Below are positions 47,145 to 58,110 of a DNA stretch of 64,000 nt, one piece after another (position 1 is the first letter of the stretch; every line of letters starts with the position of its first letter). A program made the translations under genes and the position numbers. The stretch is from Clarireedia homoeocarpa (Eukaryota > Ascomycota > Leotiomycetes > Helotiales > Rutstroemiaceae): contig LNKV01000046.1 of assembly GCA_001465935.1 (NCBI GenBank), positions 186,001-250,000 on the forward strand. Direction: 5' to 3'. The notes beneath the pieces are model-generated. The model did not search any database and had not been told where the DNA came from. It was given only the letters and a program-made list of their open reading frames with translations.

Positions 47145-48541
47145 TTAATATTGCCCTTCGGAAAGAACACGGTTAATTTTCAAAGTCTTCTCAAGGTCAT
47201 TCCATCTTCCTTCTCTCATTGGATCCAGCTTTCTAAGTTGCGACAACCAAGCTTTGCAATCTTCGACCTCATCATGACGTGGCAATCGTTCTTCCATTTC
47301 ACATACGGCGAGAGTATATTCTAACAAAGCGTTGTAGACCCATTTGCAGTCTTCGCCGCCATCTTGAAAATCCCTCAAATTCACAAGTTGGCGCTGAATA
47401 TACTCAATCCGATCGTCTCTAGTAAAATTTGGAGTTATGGTCGCATGTCCAACAGCTTCCGTAAGTGTAGACATGAGGAATTGATGATAGAACCACACGG
47501 ATTGGTCATACGGATAGGCGTCGTTCCACATAGCTCTCGTGATGATATCGAACTCTAAAAACACTGTCAGCACATATTGTCCTGTACTGTACAGGCGAAT
47601 AGATCATACCATCATCCAGGAATTTTCGTCGTTCGGCGCCTGTAGCTTTCCGTTCATCCAGTAGCCTTGGAATGAGCTTACTCCTGTTATGCCAAGCCGA
47701 GAAGTTCTTCAACTCTCGAGTGATCATTCTCGTAGTGTACTCAAACTCTGATTCAACCATACTCGATCCGTTTAGTTCAGGGCTCTCCAATTGCGACACA
47801 ACCGTTCTCCGATAACCCCAACCATGAAAGTTCCGACTGTCTCTCGTTAACATTTTACCAACCAGGACAAGTTCGCGTTCCCATAATCTTCTCGCAGCTT
47901 CAGCATCTAAGCGCTCGTTGGCTTGCTTTAACAACCATAGCCGATAATTCCAAATCCAATAACACTTCGGCCAGCCAACCATGAGAGGAAATATAAAATC
48001 CAAATCCGCTTGTATCAGCTCATGTACGGTACCATTCTTCCCATGATTCGGGGACTTGGGGTCGGGCTGGGTCGTAATCGAGGTTGTAGAAGTATTTGAG
48101 GTAGATGAGGATGATTTGGCGCCAGGCATTGAGCTCTCGCCATGTACAAAAGTAGAAGAGGAAGGGTGCGCCGATTGAGATGTAGATTCCGAAGATTTGG
48201 AAAATAAGCCATAAATTAGCAAGCGCCTGCGGACGTTCCATATTGTATAATATTCGGGATTTTTGGATAATAGTTTCGACGTTAATTGAAGGACCTCGAG
48301 AGTATATTGACGCTCTGCAACCTGCTTGGTGTTAGAGGAGCTACTATAAGATAACTCTTGAAGCCTGCCTACCTTGGCCTCAACCAGCTGAACCAGAGCT
48401 TTGTAATCCTCAATTTCCTTCTTCTCCTTCTGTACCGCTGCTAGTGATTTCTGTTCAGTCGCCGCTGCCCGTGGCATTCCATGCTGTGCACAATCAGCAC
48501 CACGCGTCGTCGAAAGGTGGAAAGTATCATACGCTTGCCAT
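47145..48541 (-). CDS. BET4: Rab geranylgeranyltransferase (GGTase II) alpha subunit
   Basis: Three exons, 48541-48533, 48483-47610 and 47554-47145, encode 430 residues. The first exon is only MAS; joining it across a 49-nt GTATGA...CACAG intron gives MASHGMPR, the conserved start of this family, which is why 48541 is chosen over the internal Met. Prenyltransferase alpha repeats are visible: YTIWNVRRRLL, CYWIWNYRLWLL, FHGWGYRRTVV, FSAWHNRSKLI and SVWFYHQFLM, each with the W-x-x-R core. The enzyme, with its beta subunit and Rab escort protein, adds geranylgeranyl groups to C-terminal Cys of Rab GTPases in the cytosol. A Ser/Thr-rich insert (residues about 97-145) between repeats 1 and 2 is unusual in length but common in filamentous fungi. 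The gene is divergent from the APC/C activator. Confidence 0.92.
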
Positions 48542-49126
48542 ATTTGTGGTCTGATTTGGGTTTTAAATGACGATTTTGTAAACACAATCGTACGAGCTCC
48601 AGCTCGAAATGGCGGGGCAGCGTACGATGAAGGAAAGCGTGAGTCAGATATTAAGCTAGTGAGATCGGAGCTTTCTCATATCCGAACGACAGCTCTAACC
48701 ATCATAACAGTATTGCTCTCGTCTCCTCTTCTGCTTTCTTCCTCTCTTCATGTCCATTACCTGGATGCGAAGGAAACATCGCCATCTTTCAGAGTATCAC
48801 TAACCTTTGGCAATTCAGTACAAATATTGATTGTTGAACATATATTTTTTGGTTGTGTTGCCTATCGCGGGCTTCCTTGGTGGCCTACATCCATTGACAT
48901 TCTTTGGCAACAATACGAGGAGGACGTCCAACTCCACGATCCAAAATTCCCACCTGGCTTGAGACTCGGGAGTATTATCTTCATATTATTTCTCCGGAGC
49001 CCTGTCCGAGGGCCAATTTTCTATTTTACGCTGTTCTTCTAAGGAGAGAGTGTCGATAAGCCGCAATTCCTTTCGCAGTTTATCGTCAGCCTCCTCCACT
49101 GCCATTCGTTTTCATTTCACTTTGAC
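48542..49126. promoter_or_regulatory. Divergent promoter region of the BET4 and AMA1-like genes
   Basis: 585 bp between two outward-facing start codons. The open plus-strand frame at 48659-49042 starts with GTG and has no domain-like content; it is treated as untranslated sequence. No specific binding site is claimed. Confidence 0.45.
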
Positions 49127-51804
49127 ATGTCCTCGTTTCTTCCAAGAGATTGGAATTCTCAGTCTCTTTCAGACACACCAACCTCACCTGTGGATTCTGG
49201 CTATGGTAGCCCCTCTCCAATGCGAAGGCTAAGTATCCTTAATAGTGAGCATCGATCTACCAGCTTCGGCCTCCATTGGATGAGATCTTTTCTAAATTGT
49301 TGCAGATGTCGACGTTAACCACAAGTATAATTACAATCAGAATGAGCAATCCATGGAGGCGTGTTTCAAGCTTTCAATCAGACTCAAGCACATTCTCGAT
49401 CGATTCCCAGATGAGCCAAAGCAAGTAACACCTATCTCGAATCCACTTCGACTCGACGGGACGTCCGAGAATCCGAAGCCTTCATTTTCACAATCCCAAG
49501 AAGTTATGCGCCAAAGGCAATCTTTACCTCGATCGCGGATATCACTTAGCTGCTTAGAGTCAACTCCAACAAAGAAATGTACTAGCTCCTTACGTTCTCC
49601 GGACAGGTTCCTACCGTTTCTCCGGGATTCGCAACAATCCACCCAAAGCTTTCGCTCCAACAAAGAGCCTGATACTTTATCAACTTATGAAAAGCTAATT
49701 AGGAACAATAGCGCAAGCCTTGACGCTTTTCAACCTCGTCGACGTGTGACCACGCCCATTCCTCTTGCTGTGCGGCCTGATACAAGACGAAACTTTACTG
49801 GAAACCGTGGCAGAGGTAAGCAAAGAAGGGCGCTGTTTTTTAGTATTTACTAACACTTTAAAGGGGCTACTGCTCTTGCCTTTCAAAGAAGTGCGCCATC
49901 ATCGCCAGGAGGTGAGAGACAGGTTCGTATTCCATTTCATCACATTATGTGTTTTTTGGTTCTTGCTGGCTCATTCAATTGAGTGAAAAGCATATAAGAT
50001 CATGTATTATATTTCTAATTCTTACTAATAAACACAGGTCAGTGTAGGGACTGTTTGGGCTGTAGGTGGGATTGCTCCTGCTAGTGCAGGCATCTCAAAC
50101 GGCCGTGGCGGTCTGATGGGTAGTGGAACAAATGCACCTCTATACACTACTTCATTTTCCGCATCTCGTCCAAAAGCACAAGATGACTCTGAAAAGCACG
50201 AAGATCGTCTAGCACAAGCATTAGACATTGATCGAGTTCAACGAGTTTTTGAGTTTCGGCATCCTGCAGTCTCCCCGCCAAAATCGCCCACTAATGGCAA
50301 GGGTAAGAAGCACACGCTTCACGAAAAGACGCAGTGGAATGGAACCGAATGGATACTAGGTGGACCAGAGCACAGTTAGTAGACTTTCGAAACTTGGTAG
50401 TTTTCTAACCAGTATCCAGAACACCAACTACCGCAGGAACCTCGAACACTTCCCGCTGCACCATTCAAATAAGTCTTCCGGTATCATATTTGGGGTTCTC
50501 TACTAACTATTCCTACAGTACTAGATGCTCCAAATTTACGGGATGACTTTTACTGTTCCGTGCTTGCATATTCTGCCACAAGTCATACACTCGCAGTCGG
50601 TCTAGGCTCTTTACTCTATGCATGGTCAGAAATGGCTGGTGTTCATCTACTTCATGGCGGTACCGCGAATGGATCTTGGCTAACATCACTCGCTTTCTCT
50701 TCTACGCAAGGATCTAAATCAATACTTGCATTTGGTCGTTCTGATGGCTCACTGAGCCTTCTATCATTATTTGACAGCTTGTTACCACGATTTGAAGTTC
50801 AGCAGCCTTGCCCGATTGCTTGCATTTCATGGAGACCAGCAATCACAATGAGAGCATCACGAAATCCTCTTGTAGGTGGTATTATGGTCAAAACTGAAGA
50901 TCTCATTGTCGGAGATGAACAAGGAAATGTGTACTACTATGCAGTCGAATGGCCTGAGGTATGGGAAGTGACTCGAGACGGCTGGTCCGGCTCAATGACA
51001 CTTCTCGCGCGTATATCTATACATTCCCAACAGATTTGCGGTCTCTCATTCTCCACGGATGGAGCATTGTTCGCAACAGGCGGTAATGACAACCTCTGCT
51101 GTCTATTCCGCACAAATGAAGTCACTCGTTCCTCCCGCGACCAAGGTCCCACAACTGAAGAAGTATTTCTTGGTACTGCTGGTATACGTCGCATCCATAG
51201 TGTTGCCGGCCAAAACCATGTGAAGGAAATTCTTTCCGGAGCAGAAAAACACCGCTGGGTCCACGGCGCCGCCGTAAAAGCCATCGCCTTCTGTCCCTGG
51301 CGTGACGGTTTGATCGCTACTGGTGGTGGCAGCAACGACAAATGTATCCATTTCTTCCACACCTCCTCGGGCGCCTGTCTTGCAACTATCAGCGTTGCAG
51401 CACAAGTCACATCGTTAATTTGGTCCACAACCCGCCGCGAAATTGCAGCAACATTCGGCTACGCGCAGCCAGAGCATCCGTACAGGATTGCAGTGTTTAG
51501 TTGGCCGGAATGTAAACAAGTCGCAGCGATTCCCTGGGAGGGTGAACATAGAGCACTCTTTGCAATTCCTTATCCGGGCGGTCCCAATGAGGGAGGGAGA
51601 GGAAGGGAGGGTGGAAGAGCTTTGAGTAGAACGGCTCAAGAGGGGTGTATTGTTGTGGCGAGTAGTGATGAGAGTGTAAAATTCCATGAGGTTTGGACGA
51701 GTGCTGTTAAGGCTACAGGAGGGACAGGCGAGGGGTTGCTGGGAGGGAGCGATATCCTAGAGGGATTGGAAGGGATTGATAAAGAGGGGGAGATTATTAG
51801 GTAG
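49127..51804 (+). CDS. APC/C activator of the Cdc20/Cdh1 family, AMA1-like
   Basis: Six exons, 49127-49244, 49306-49815, 49864-49922, 50038-50374, 50420-50468 and 50517-51804, encode 786 residues. A C-box DRFLPFLR lies near residue 137. The family linker before the propeller is rebuilt at the last junction: LPAAPFK then VLDAPNLRDDFYCSVLAYS. WD40 blades follow (LAVGLGSLLYAWSE, SQQICGLSFSTDGALFATGG, VKAIAFCPWRDGLIATGGG, ASSDESVKFHEVW). The chain ends in Ile-Arg, the tail that docks on the APC/C. Such proteins recruit substrates to the anaphase-promoting complex. The divergent N-terminus and long blade inserts resemble the meiosis-specific AMA1 branch rather than Cdc20 or Cdh1; that subgroup is an inference. 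The fifth intron (50469-50516) fits only AT-AC termini. Confidence 0.85.
50469..50516 (+). other. Probable AT-AC intron
   Basis: This 48-nt segment begins ATAAGT, has a perfect TACTAAC branch sequence 7 nt before its end, and ends TTCCTAC. Retention gives an immediate TAA stop. No GT-AG alternative restores the conserved PFK-VLDAPNLRDD text, whereas AT-AC removal does so exactly. The 5' site differs from GTAAGT only at position 1, so it would be a U2-type AT-AC intron rather than a U12-type one. Confidence 0.65.
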
Positions 51805-53317
51805 GGGAGAAGGATGTTGGGAGCTACCGATATTTGGTGGTTGCTGAAATTGGAAGAACTGGGTGGGTGGATTCAGATAAGAAGAGACTCTGGATGGCTA
51901 TGATTATGATTATGATTACGACTTCACGAAACAATACACTGTGCGGACGCATGGGAAAAGAATTTGGAAATTGAGCATAGAGAGGGGTTGTGATAAAGCT
52001 TCTCTTCACGATTCGAATGGAGAACCGGTGGGCAAATGGCCCAAAATATGACATACCTATAGACGTAGACATAGACTTAAAAGCGCAATTGTATCAATAA
52101 TGTTATTCTTCATCAAGCTATCTCTCAAGTGAAATCAGCCAGCAAAATGGAGAAGTAATATAGAGATATAATATGTTATTCTTCAAATCTTATAAATACT
52201 CATTCTCTAGGTTTACATTGTAGAATGCGGACATCGTATATTAGTTAGTCACCAGGATATATACAGCCGTAGTAACTTACTGCTTATATATATATATATG
52301 ATAAGTAGCCTCTATATCTAATCATCCATTCAATTTGATACTTCCAGTAAGTACTCTTCCTAATCTCTTAATTTCGTAAAACTGGGGATATTTATTGGAC
52401 AGGAGAGGACAGTTGGGTATATATATAAAAGTTTGGTATTTTAAGTTTAAGTTAAGTTACTGGATGAAGCTGGATGGATATCATTTCATCCCCCCCCCAC
52501 CGCCTTTTCACCTCCATTACTGTACAACACGTACTGTGTTTACTATATGTACACTGATTGATAAAAGGCCCCTCTTCTTTTGTCCTCTTGGATATCATAT
52601 CATATCATTATATCAAACCCTCTCTCTCTCTCTCTTTGCTGCCGCCCCAACGCCTCTATCCATACATCTATCTATTCGTATCTGTCTATCTATACATAGA
52701 ACAGATAGATATCATAATGCTATAACACGGGACGATACGATATGCTAGAATTTCTCCCTTCCCCTTCCACTTCCCCTTCCTTTTTCCATCTTCATCTTCA
52801 TCTTCCTACTACTCTCTCCGGAGGTCTCTCCTGCATTTATTCACCCATCTATCGAATCGAATCATTCGAAGTAATTCAGCCACGCTGGAAACCTGCCTAC
52901 CTAAAATTCCGGCCATCAATCAATTAACCAGTTAACTTCTCTCTCTACTAACCCCCAAATCCAAACATCCCAGCGAAGTAAACCCCTCTTGCCCTCCCCA
53001 ATCCATCTCCACTGAAGGGTCGTTTCCTTCCGAATAATATATACACCCAGTCAAACCAATTCAGTCCAACACTCTGCTAAAACGCCCATGAAGCAAGCCC
53101 CTAAAAAAATTACACTGGTTTCTTTTGGGCAACAGAAGAAGGGGGTATGATGGGGACGATGCATGCATGCACGAATTGGTAAATAGATAGATCGGTTGAT
53201 TTATTGATTTATTGATTGATAGATAGATAGACAGATGTACAAGACGGCCAAGTCGTGGCTTTTTCATGCTTTGTCCCATTTTTTGGGGGTTGAATTATGC
53301 TTGATTAAGCTAAGCGA
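51805..53317. other. Intergenic between convergent genes, microsatellite-rich
   Basis: 3' flanks of the APC/C activator and Rxt3 genes. It contains TATATA runs near 52288 and 52422, a TCTC run near 52620-52634, a TTCATC/CTTCC tract near 52758-52803, and GATA/GATT repeats at about 53183-53235. The overlapping short frames are not called. Confidence 0.5.
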
Positions 53318-56300
53318 TTATTCTGCGGTTTCTATATTTGCTTCCGCAGGAACTACAACGGGCTCGGGCTCGGGCGCTTTTTTTGCTTCTATTTCTGTTG
53401 CGGGTTCTGCTTCTGGCTTTGATTCCGCTTCTGGTTGTACTTCTGGTTGTGCCTCCCCTTCAGGGACAGTCAATTCTGCTGAGGCGGTTGCTGGAGTCAC
53501 TATATCGTCTGGCTTCAACGCTGGAGCTGGAGCTGCAGCGGGGTCCGCAACTGGTTCTGAAACTTCTGTTTCTTGCTTAGGAGCTACTTCAACCGTCTGC
53601 TCGGGTTGTTCTTTCGGTGGAGAAGCTGGAACCGCAGGATTGGACACCTCTATGGACCCTCTTAGACTCGCGATAGCTTCGGCGACTGTTTCTGCTTCCT
53701 TTGCTAAATCTGTTTCAGTGGGAACAGGAGCTGCTATTGAAACAAGTTCTTTAGCAGTGTTCTCGGTTTGGACTGGAGACTTTTCTTCCTTTGGCGCAGA
53801 GCCTTGGGGCGCTTCTGCTTGTTGTGCTTCGGGTTCTGGCTCGGGCTCCGGTACAGGGGCAGGCGCAGAAACCTGTGGGGCAGAATCGATGACCATAGCT
53901 TCTGGCGCAGGCGGAGCAGGGCTTGCTTCTTTTACTGGCTCAGTTGGGGCAGTCGAGGTACCACCCGTTGTCATCTCCGTATCTTGTGGCTTTTCGGAGA
54001 CTTGGGCAGTACCTTTCGTGGTATCCGCGACCGCTTTCGGCTTCCTCGATTTATCCTCCTTCCACCAACTTTTTGTGCCAACCCCATTAATCTCTCCTTC
54101 ATTTAGTAGTTCCGGTCCATGACCCCTCTCAAAACTAACCTCTTCCATTCTTTCATCCTCATCTCGACCATTCGTTCGCTTTCCATTCCCATTCAAATGC
54201 CTTTCTTCCCAAGCCTCCCTCTCCGCTTCATCCTCCCTCAATCTCCTCATCATCATCTTCTTCCTCGCAACCCTACTTCCACCTTCCATTCCATCCACTC
54301 CATCGACCCATTTGATCTCCTTAATCATATAACTCAATCCATCATGCGCGGTTGTGTTTTTGCCTCCCCATTCGCGACTCTTGATACCAAATCTTGTTGT
54401 ACTCGAGTATTTTTCCAATGCAGGAAGAATTAGAATTTCCACATGCAAGTCACGGTTCGACGGAACAGCCATAGGTCCTTTCGCGGGTGGGTCACGGAGT
54501 GTTTCATCAGGTCCCGTTGCAATTGTGTCTGTTTCTGGTTCCATCATCGAAATTCCCTCATCAACCAAGTCGAGTCCAAGATATCTGATATCAACACTTT
54601 CATGCCATTTTCCGCAGAACCATCCTTGGTGAATGCATGCCGCAATGATATCCGAATCGTCCGAATATACTTCTGTACCCCAAACTGCTCTACGTCTCGT
54701 TATCTCTTCTCTACTCTTTGGGGTAAGGTGAATCCGAGGGACCTTGATAGTATAAGTACAATTAATTTTGCCTTCGAAGTTTGGAATTGCCTTGTTTGTA
54801 CTAGCAAACCCACATTGCGATGGGTGTGGGACCGGATCGGCAGTGCGTCGAGGTCTCAGATTTGCCTGATAATACTCATACCCAAGATGTGACCGAGGGA
54901 AGTGGGATGCTTCTTCAAGCACAAACTGCGATCGGACTTCGCGTTTTGGGAGTGGAATTACGGTGTTGACGGGTTGGGTGGGTTTCGGCGCTGAAGAATG
55001 GTGATGGTGATGATGTCGAACATGATGGTGTGGTGCAGATCGTTCCCCACTTGGTGGAGATACGTTAGCATTATTTCCTTTGATACTTTTGAACGGCGTT
55101 AATTGCTGTGCGTTTGTTTGAATATGTTCCAGAGGTTCCGGTCGGTGGTGGTGACTACAATCTATTAGCAATGAAACATACTGAGACTCAAGGGATGCAT
55201 ACTGGTGACGATGTGCAGGATGTTTAGCACGTTTTGCACGACCTGTAGGGGTTTGTCTCCCAGTACTGCTTTCATCATCGGCTCTATCTTCCTCTTTGAG
55301 TTTTCTTCGTCTTCCGCCCAAGGATGATGTTCTTGCAATCATGTGACCACCATTTTCCACAGGCGAATTCTGCACAGACGAATTCTCCAAGTCTTCTCGG
55401 CGTGCGGCGTTGGAAAAAGGCAGTCCAGCCGAAGTACTAGGTATGGGACTTGGCATACTCATAGATGCTCCAACCCCACTTCCAATGCCAGGGAAGATCT
55501 TACCGAACTCACTTTTGATTCCTGGCTCACCAGCCGGACCATGTTGCTGAACCTGGGCACCTTGAACCGCCTGAGGGATTGGGGAAAGTCGACCACCCCT
55601 ACGATTATCTTGAACACTTAAGAAGCTTCTTTGACTCTGTTGTTGCTGCATTTGCGGTGCCTCTTCTACAGGTCTTCGCTGTGGTGAGCCATTGATTTGG
55701 TAGGGTGCACCAGGTTCAGGACCTCCATAAATTACTTGTCGTGCTTGCATTGAATGTTTTTGTGCTTCAGATTGTTGCCTAGCCGCCTGCTGCTGGTGTG
55801 ATGGGCCAGTTCGCTCCAGCCTTTCATCATATCGGGGCTCATAATGGGACCCAGGAGCTGAAGTCGGCTGCGAAGAAGCATGCGACCCTCGTGGGTATCT
55901 GGGGTCTCTAGGATCTCTGGGATCTCTGGGATCTCTGGGGTCTCTGGGGTCTCTGGGGTCTCTGGGGTCTCTGGGGTCTCTGGGGTCTCTGGGATCTCGA
56001 GGATCTCGAGCATCATGGGACTCTGGCGCATATGCCGGGTGCCCTTGGTACTGTGGGGCCGAACTTCTGGGATAGTCATAACCATTTGACGGATGTGATT
56101 GTTGTGGTGGCGGTTTATCATATTGAGGTTGTTCATATCCAGGCCTTGGCTGATCATATCCAGAGCGCATCCAAGCTTGCTGTTCCCTAGGTTCGGGTGG
56201 CCGATTATAAGCAGGCTGTGAATCTCTCTGCACTAGTTGGTGAGGATACTCTTGGTTCATGCCGGGTCTCATGGGTTCATTCATGGCTGATGGTCGAGCT

Positions 56301-57430
56301 CGCTCCTGCATTTCCCTATCCCTCATCATAGCTTCCTTTTCTCTGTCTCTCTGCAGTCGTTCCCTCTCCATGTATTCATAAGCCGGACCGTGTCGGTCTT
56401 CAAATCCACCCTGAGGTCTCTGATAAACAGGTTCACCTCTTGTCAGATGCTCCATAACTCGCCCATTACTTTCCATTCTCCTTCCAAATGGCCCATCGTT
56501 GGATATCGGAGCGCGATCTGGTGGGCGAGAGATCGGCGGATTGAAAGCTGTCGGCTGGCTGCTTGGGCGTGGCGGAACACCCATATTTGTAACGCGCACT
56601 GGCTGCGATTCCCTCCTATCTTCCTGTTGTTGTATCATTTGACCTTGCGGTGGTCTCTGGCCATATGTTTGCGGAGTACCAAAACGTCTGCTATCTGGTG
56701 TTCCATATTGTCCTCCGGCGCCAGGTGGAGAGCCTGCAGAGTTTGCGCGGTGGCCACGGGTCTCAAATGCTCGCTGGCGTTCGGGGGTCTGCGGTCGTCG
56801 ATAAGGCCCATAATCTGCAGCCGTAGAGCTAACGCGCGGTGAAGCATGGGGCGCATTGGAATACATTGGAGGTTGTTGAGCGGATGTACCAATTGGTGAA
56901 GGGTACTGAGCTGACATCGGCTCTCTGTTAGCAGGCGCTGGACCTCCAAGCATCGAAGAGATTGACATGCTGCTACCTGCAGTACTTGGTGGGCGTCCCA
57001 AGGGTGGCAGGGTTGGTAGTTCTCGATTCGAAGGGAACGCAGATGGTGGGCCGACAGATACTGGAGGTGGGCGAGGGTGAGGAGGACCATAACCATGCTG
57101 TGGTGGTTGTTGCAATGGCGGCTGCTGGGGTGAGGAAGGTGGCGGCATGTTGCGATTCACTGGTGTGCCATGTCCTATTGATGAAGCACTTGGATGTCTT
57201 GAATGGCCTCCCCCAGGCATCGGAGCCCCGTCCTGTGAATAATTTCGAGAGGCATAGAATGAACCATCTGATGTTCTACGCTGATGATCGGCATATGAAG
57301 GGGCATTACTCGGCGGATGCGACGCAGGAGGATATGGTTGTTGAGATGCCGTTGGCGGAAAAGGAGTGCGGCCATATGGCGAAGACGTGTTGCGCGAGAA
57401 GGGATGATGCTGCGGCTGTCGTGGATCCAT
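53318..57430 (-). CDS. Rxt3-family subunit of the Rpd3L histone deacetylase complex
   Basis: One frame gives 1,370 residues from the MDPRQPQHHPFSR methionine at 57430; the frame stays open upstream to 57553, but family members start MDPRQ. About the first 830 residues are Pro/Gln/Ser-rich and disordered, with a run of about twelve Asp-Pro-Arg triplets from a 9-bp DNA repeat. The conserved domain lies roughly at 880-1110: PRSHLGYEYYQANLRPRR, then CTYTIKVPRIHLT, and the hallmark WGTEVYSDDSDIIAACIHQG with WFCGKWHES, followed by LHVEILILPALEKYSSTTR. The C-terminal third is acidic and Ala/Pro/Glu-rich. Rxt3 proteins belong to the large Rpd3 co-repressor complex in the nucleus. A 48-nt segment (55202-55155) has intron signals and is a multiple of three, so it may be spliced out. 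Confidence 0.85.
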   Translation of the reverse strand: MDPRQPQHHPFSRNTSSPYGRTPFPPTASQQPYPPASHPPSNAPSYADHQRRTSDGSFYASRNYSQDGAPMPGGGHSRHPSASSIGHGTPVNRNMPPPSSPQQPPLQQPPQHGYGPPHPRPPPVSVGPPSAFPSNRELPTLPPLGRPPSTAGSSMSISSMLGGPAPANREPMSAQYPSPIGTSAQQPPMYSNAPHASPRVSSTAADYGPYRRPQTPERQRAFETRGHRANSAGSPPGAGGQYGTPDSRRFGTPQTYGQRPPQGQMIQQQEDRRESQPVRVTNMGVPPRPSSQPTAFNPPISRPPDRAPISNDGPFGRRMESNGRVMEHLTRGEPVYQRPQGGFEDRHGPAYEYMERERLQRDREKEAMMRDREMQERARPSAMNEPMRPGMNQEYPHQLVQRDSQPAYNRPPEPREQQAWMRSGYDQPRPGYEQPQYDKPPPQQSHPSNGYDYPRSSAPQYQGHPAYAPESHDARDPRDPRDPRDPRDPRDPRDPRDPRDPRDPRDPRDPRYPRGSHASSQPTSAPGSHYEPRYDERLERTGPSHQQQAARQQSEAQKHSMQARQVIYGGPEPGAPYQINGSPQRRPVEEAPQMQQQQSQRSFLSVQDNRRGGRLSPIPQAVQGAQVQQHGPAGEPGIKSEFGKIFPGIGSGVGASMSMPSPIPSTSAGLPFSNAARREDLENSSVQNSPVENGGHMIARTSSLGGRRRKLKEEDRADDESSTGRQTPTGRAKRAKHPAHRHQYASLESQYVSLLIDCSHHHRPEPLEHIQTNAQQLTPFKSIKGNNANVSPPSGERSAPHHHVRHHHHHHSSAPKPTQPVNTVIPLPKREVRSQFVLEEASHFPRSHLGYEYYQANLRPRRTADPVPHPSQCGFASTNKAIPNFEGKINCTYTIKVPRIHLTPKSREEITRRRAVWGTEVYSDDSDIIAACIHQGWFCGKWHESVDIRYLGLDLVDEGISMMEPETDTIATGPDETLRDPPAKGPMAVPSNRDLHVEILILPALEKYSSTTRFGIKSREWGGKNTTAHDGLSYMIKEIKWVDGVDGMEGGSRVARKKMMMRRLREDEAEREAWEERHLNGNGKRTNGRDEDERMEEVSFERGHGPELLNEGEINGVGTKSWWKEDKSRKPKAVADTTKGTAQVSEKPQDTEMTTGGTSTAPTEPVKEASPAPPAPEAMVIDSAPQVSAPAPVPEPEPEPEAQQAEAPQGSAPKEEKSPVQTENTAKELVSIAAPVPTETDLAKEAETVAEAIASLRGSIEVSNPAVPASPPKEQPEQTVEVAPKQETEVSEPVADPAAAPAPALKPDDIVTPATASAELTVPEGEAQPEVQPEAESKPEAEPATEIEAKKAPEPEPVVVPAEANIETAE
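55155..55202 (-). other. Possible in-frame 48-nt intron within the Rxt3 gene
   Basis: Reads GTATGC at one end and TTGTAG at the other on the minus strand, with a GCTAAT branch-like site 10 nt before the end. Its length is divisible by three and it has no stop, so both retained and spliced forms keep the frame. Removal would join HRH to a poly-His run before RPEP. Confidence 0.45.
55897..56010 (-). repeat. 9-bp coding tandem repeat encoding (Asp-Pro-Arg)n
   Basis: About twelve copies of a 9-bp unit (TCTGGGGTC or TCTGGGATC on the plus strand) inside the Rxt3 gene. The two sub-variants are blocked (six identical copies in the middle), showing recent slippage-type expansion. Confidence 0.85.
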
Positions 57431-57974
57431 AGTGTCTGATCTGCGGGAAGAAATTTTGGATGTGGTCGCGATGTTATGATTGGTGTTGATGAAGATCTTT
57501 GTGGCGGCTCTGCGACCAAGCAACGTAAAGTACTTCTGCCTCTTCGCTTCCAAAAGTCAACGCCAAGTAATTTCCTTCATCTGCAGATAGCCGAGATGGT
57601 GAATTTTGATGAAGCTCTTGCAGTCTGCCACGACCTGTGTTTTTCCTTTGAATCGAGGTTCGTGTAAAAGGGGATAGGTAGTATTAGGCGTTGTTGATAG
57701 CTGTAGTGGACAAGAGCGGTCTCGTGGCACGGTGTAGGAGATTTACGGCGCAGGGACTTTTTGGGCGGGTACGATAAAAGAAGATCATCAGTGGTGGTGG
57801 GATGGGAGCAGAAACGGGTCTTGAATCGCGACGAACTCAAGGATGGACGCGGCAGCAAAGTTGATGATGGCGGTAGTAACGTTTGTGGATAGCAACAAAC
57901 AAGACGGCTGTTCGTCTTGGATTGCGAAGCTTGTGAGATGGGGATTTACTTTGCATCGGTGTACAGATGGGAAG

Positions 57975-58110
57975 TGTAGGTGTAGGTGTAGGTGTGGTGT
58001 AGGTGTGTAGTGTAGTGTAGGGTGTGTATTGTGTAGTGGAGATGTAGATTGAGGATGTAGGTGTAAGGTTGCAAGGGAGGTAAGGTGGTGTAGGGTGTAG
58101 GTGTAAGTGC
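57975..58110. repeat. GTGTAG/GTAGGT short tandem repeat tract
   Basis: Interspersed runs of 5- and 6-bp units (GTGTA, GGTGTA) over roughly 135 bp, interrupted by unrelated bases near 58040-58085. Confidence 0.65.

Noticed and set aside
48659..49042. 127-codon plus-strand frame with hydrophobic stretches
   Set aside because: Starts with GTG, no family resemblance, and ends before the real ATG of the APC/C activator; treated as promoter or leader.
53235..54122. 295-codon Gly/Ser/Ala-rich plus-strand frame
   Set aside because: It is the shadow of the Glu/Pro/Ala-rich C-terminus of Rxt3 on the other strand.
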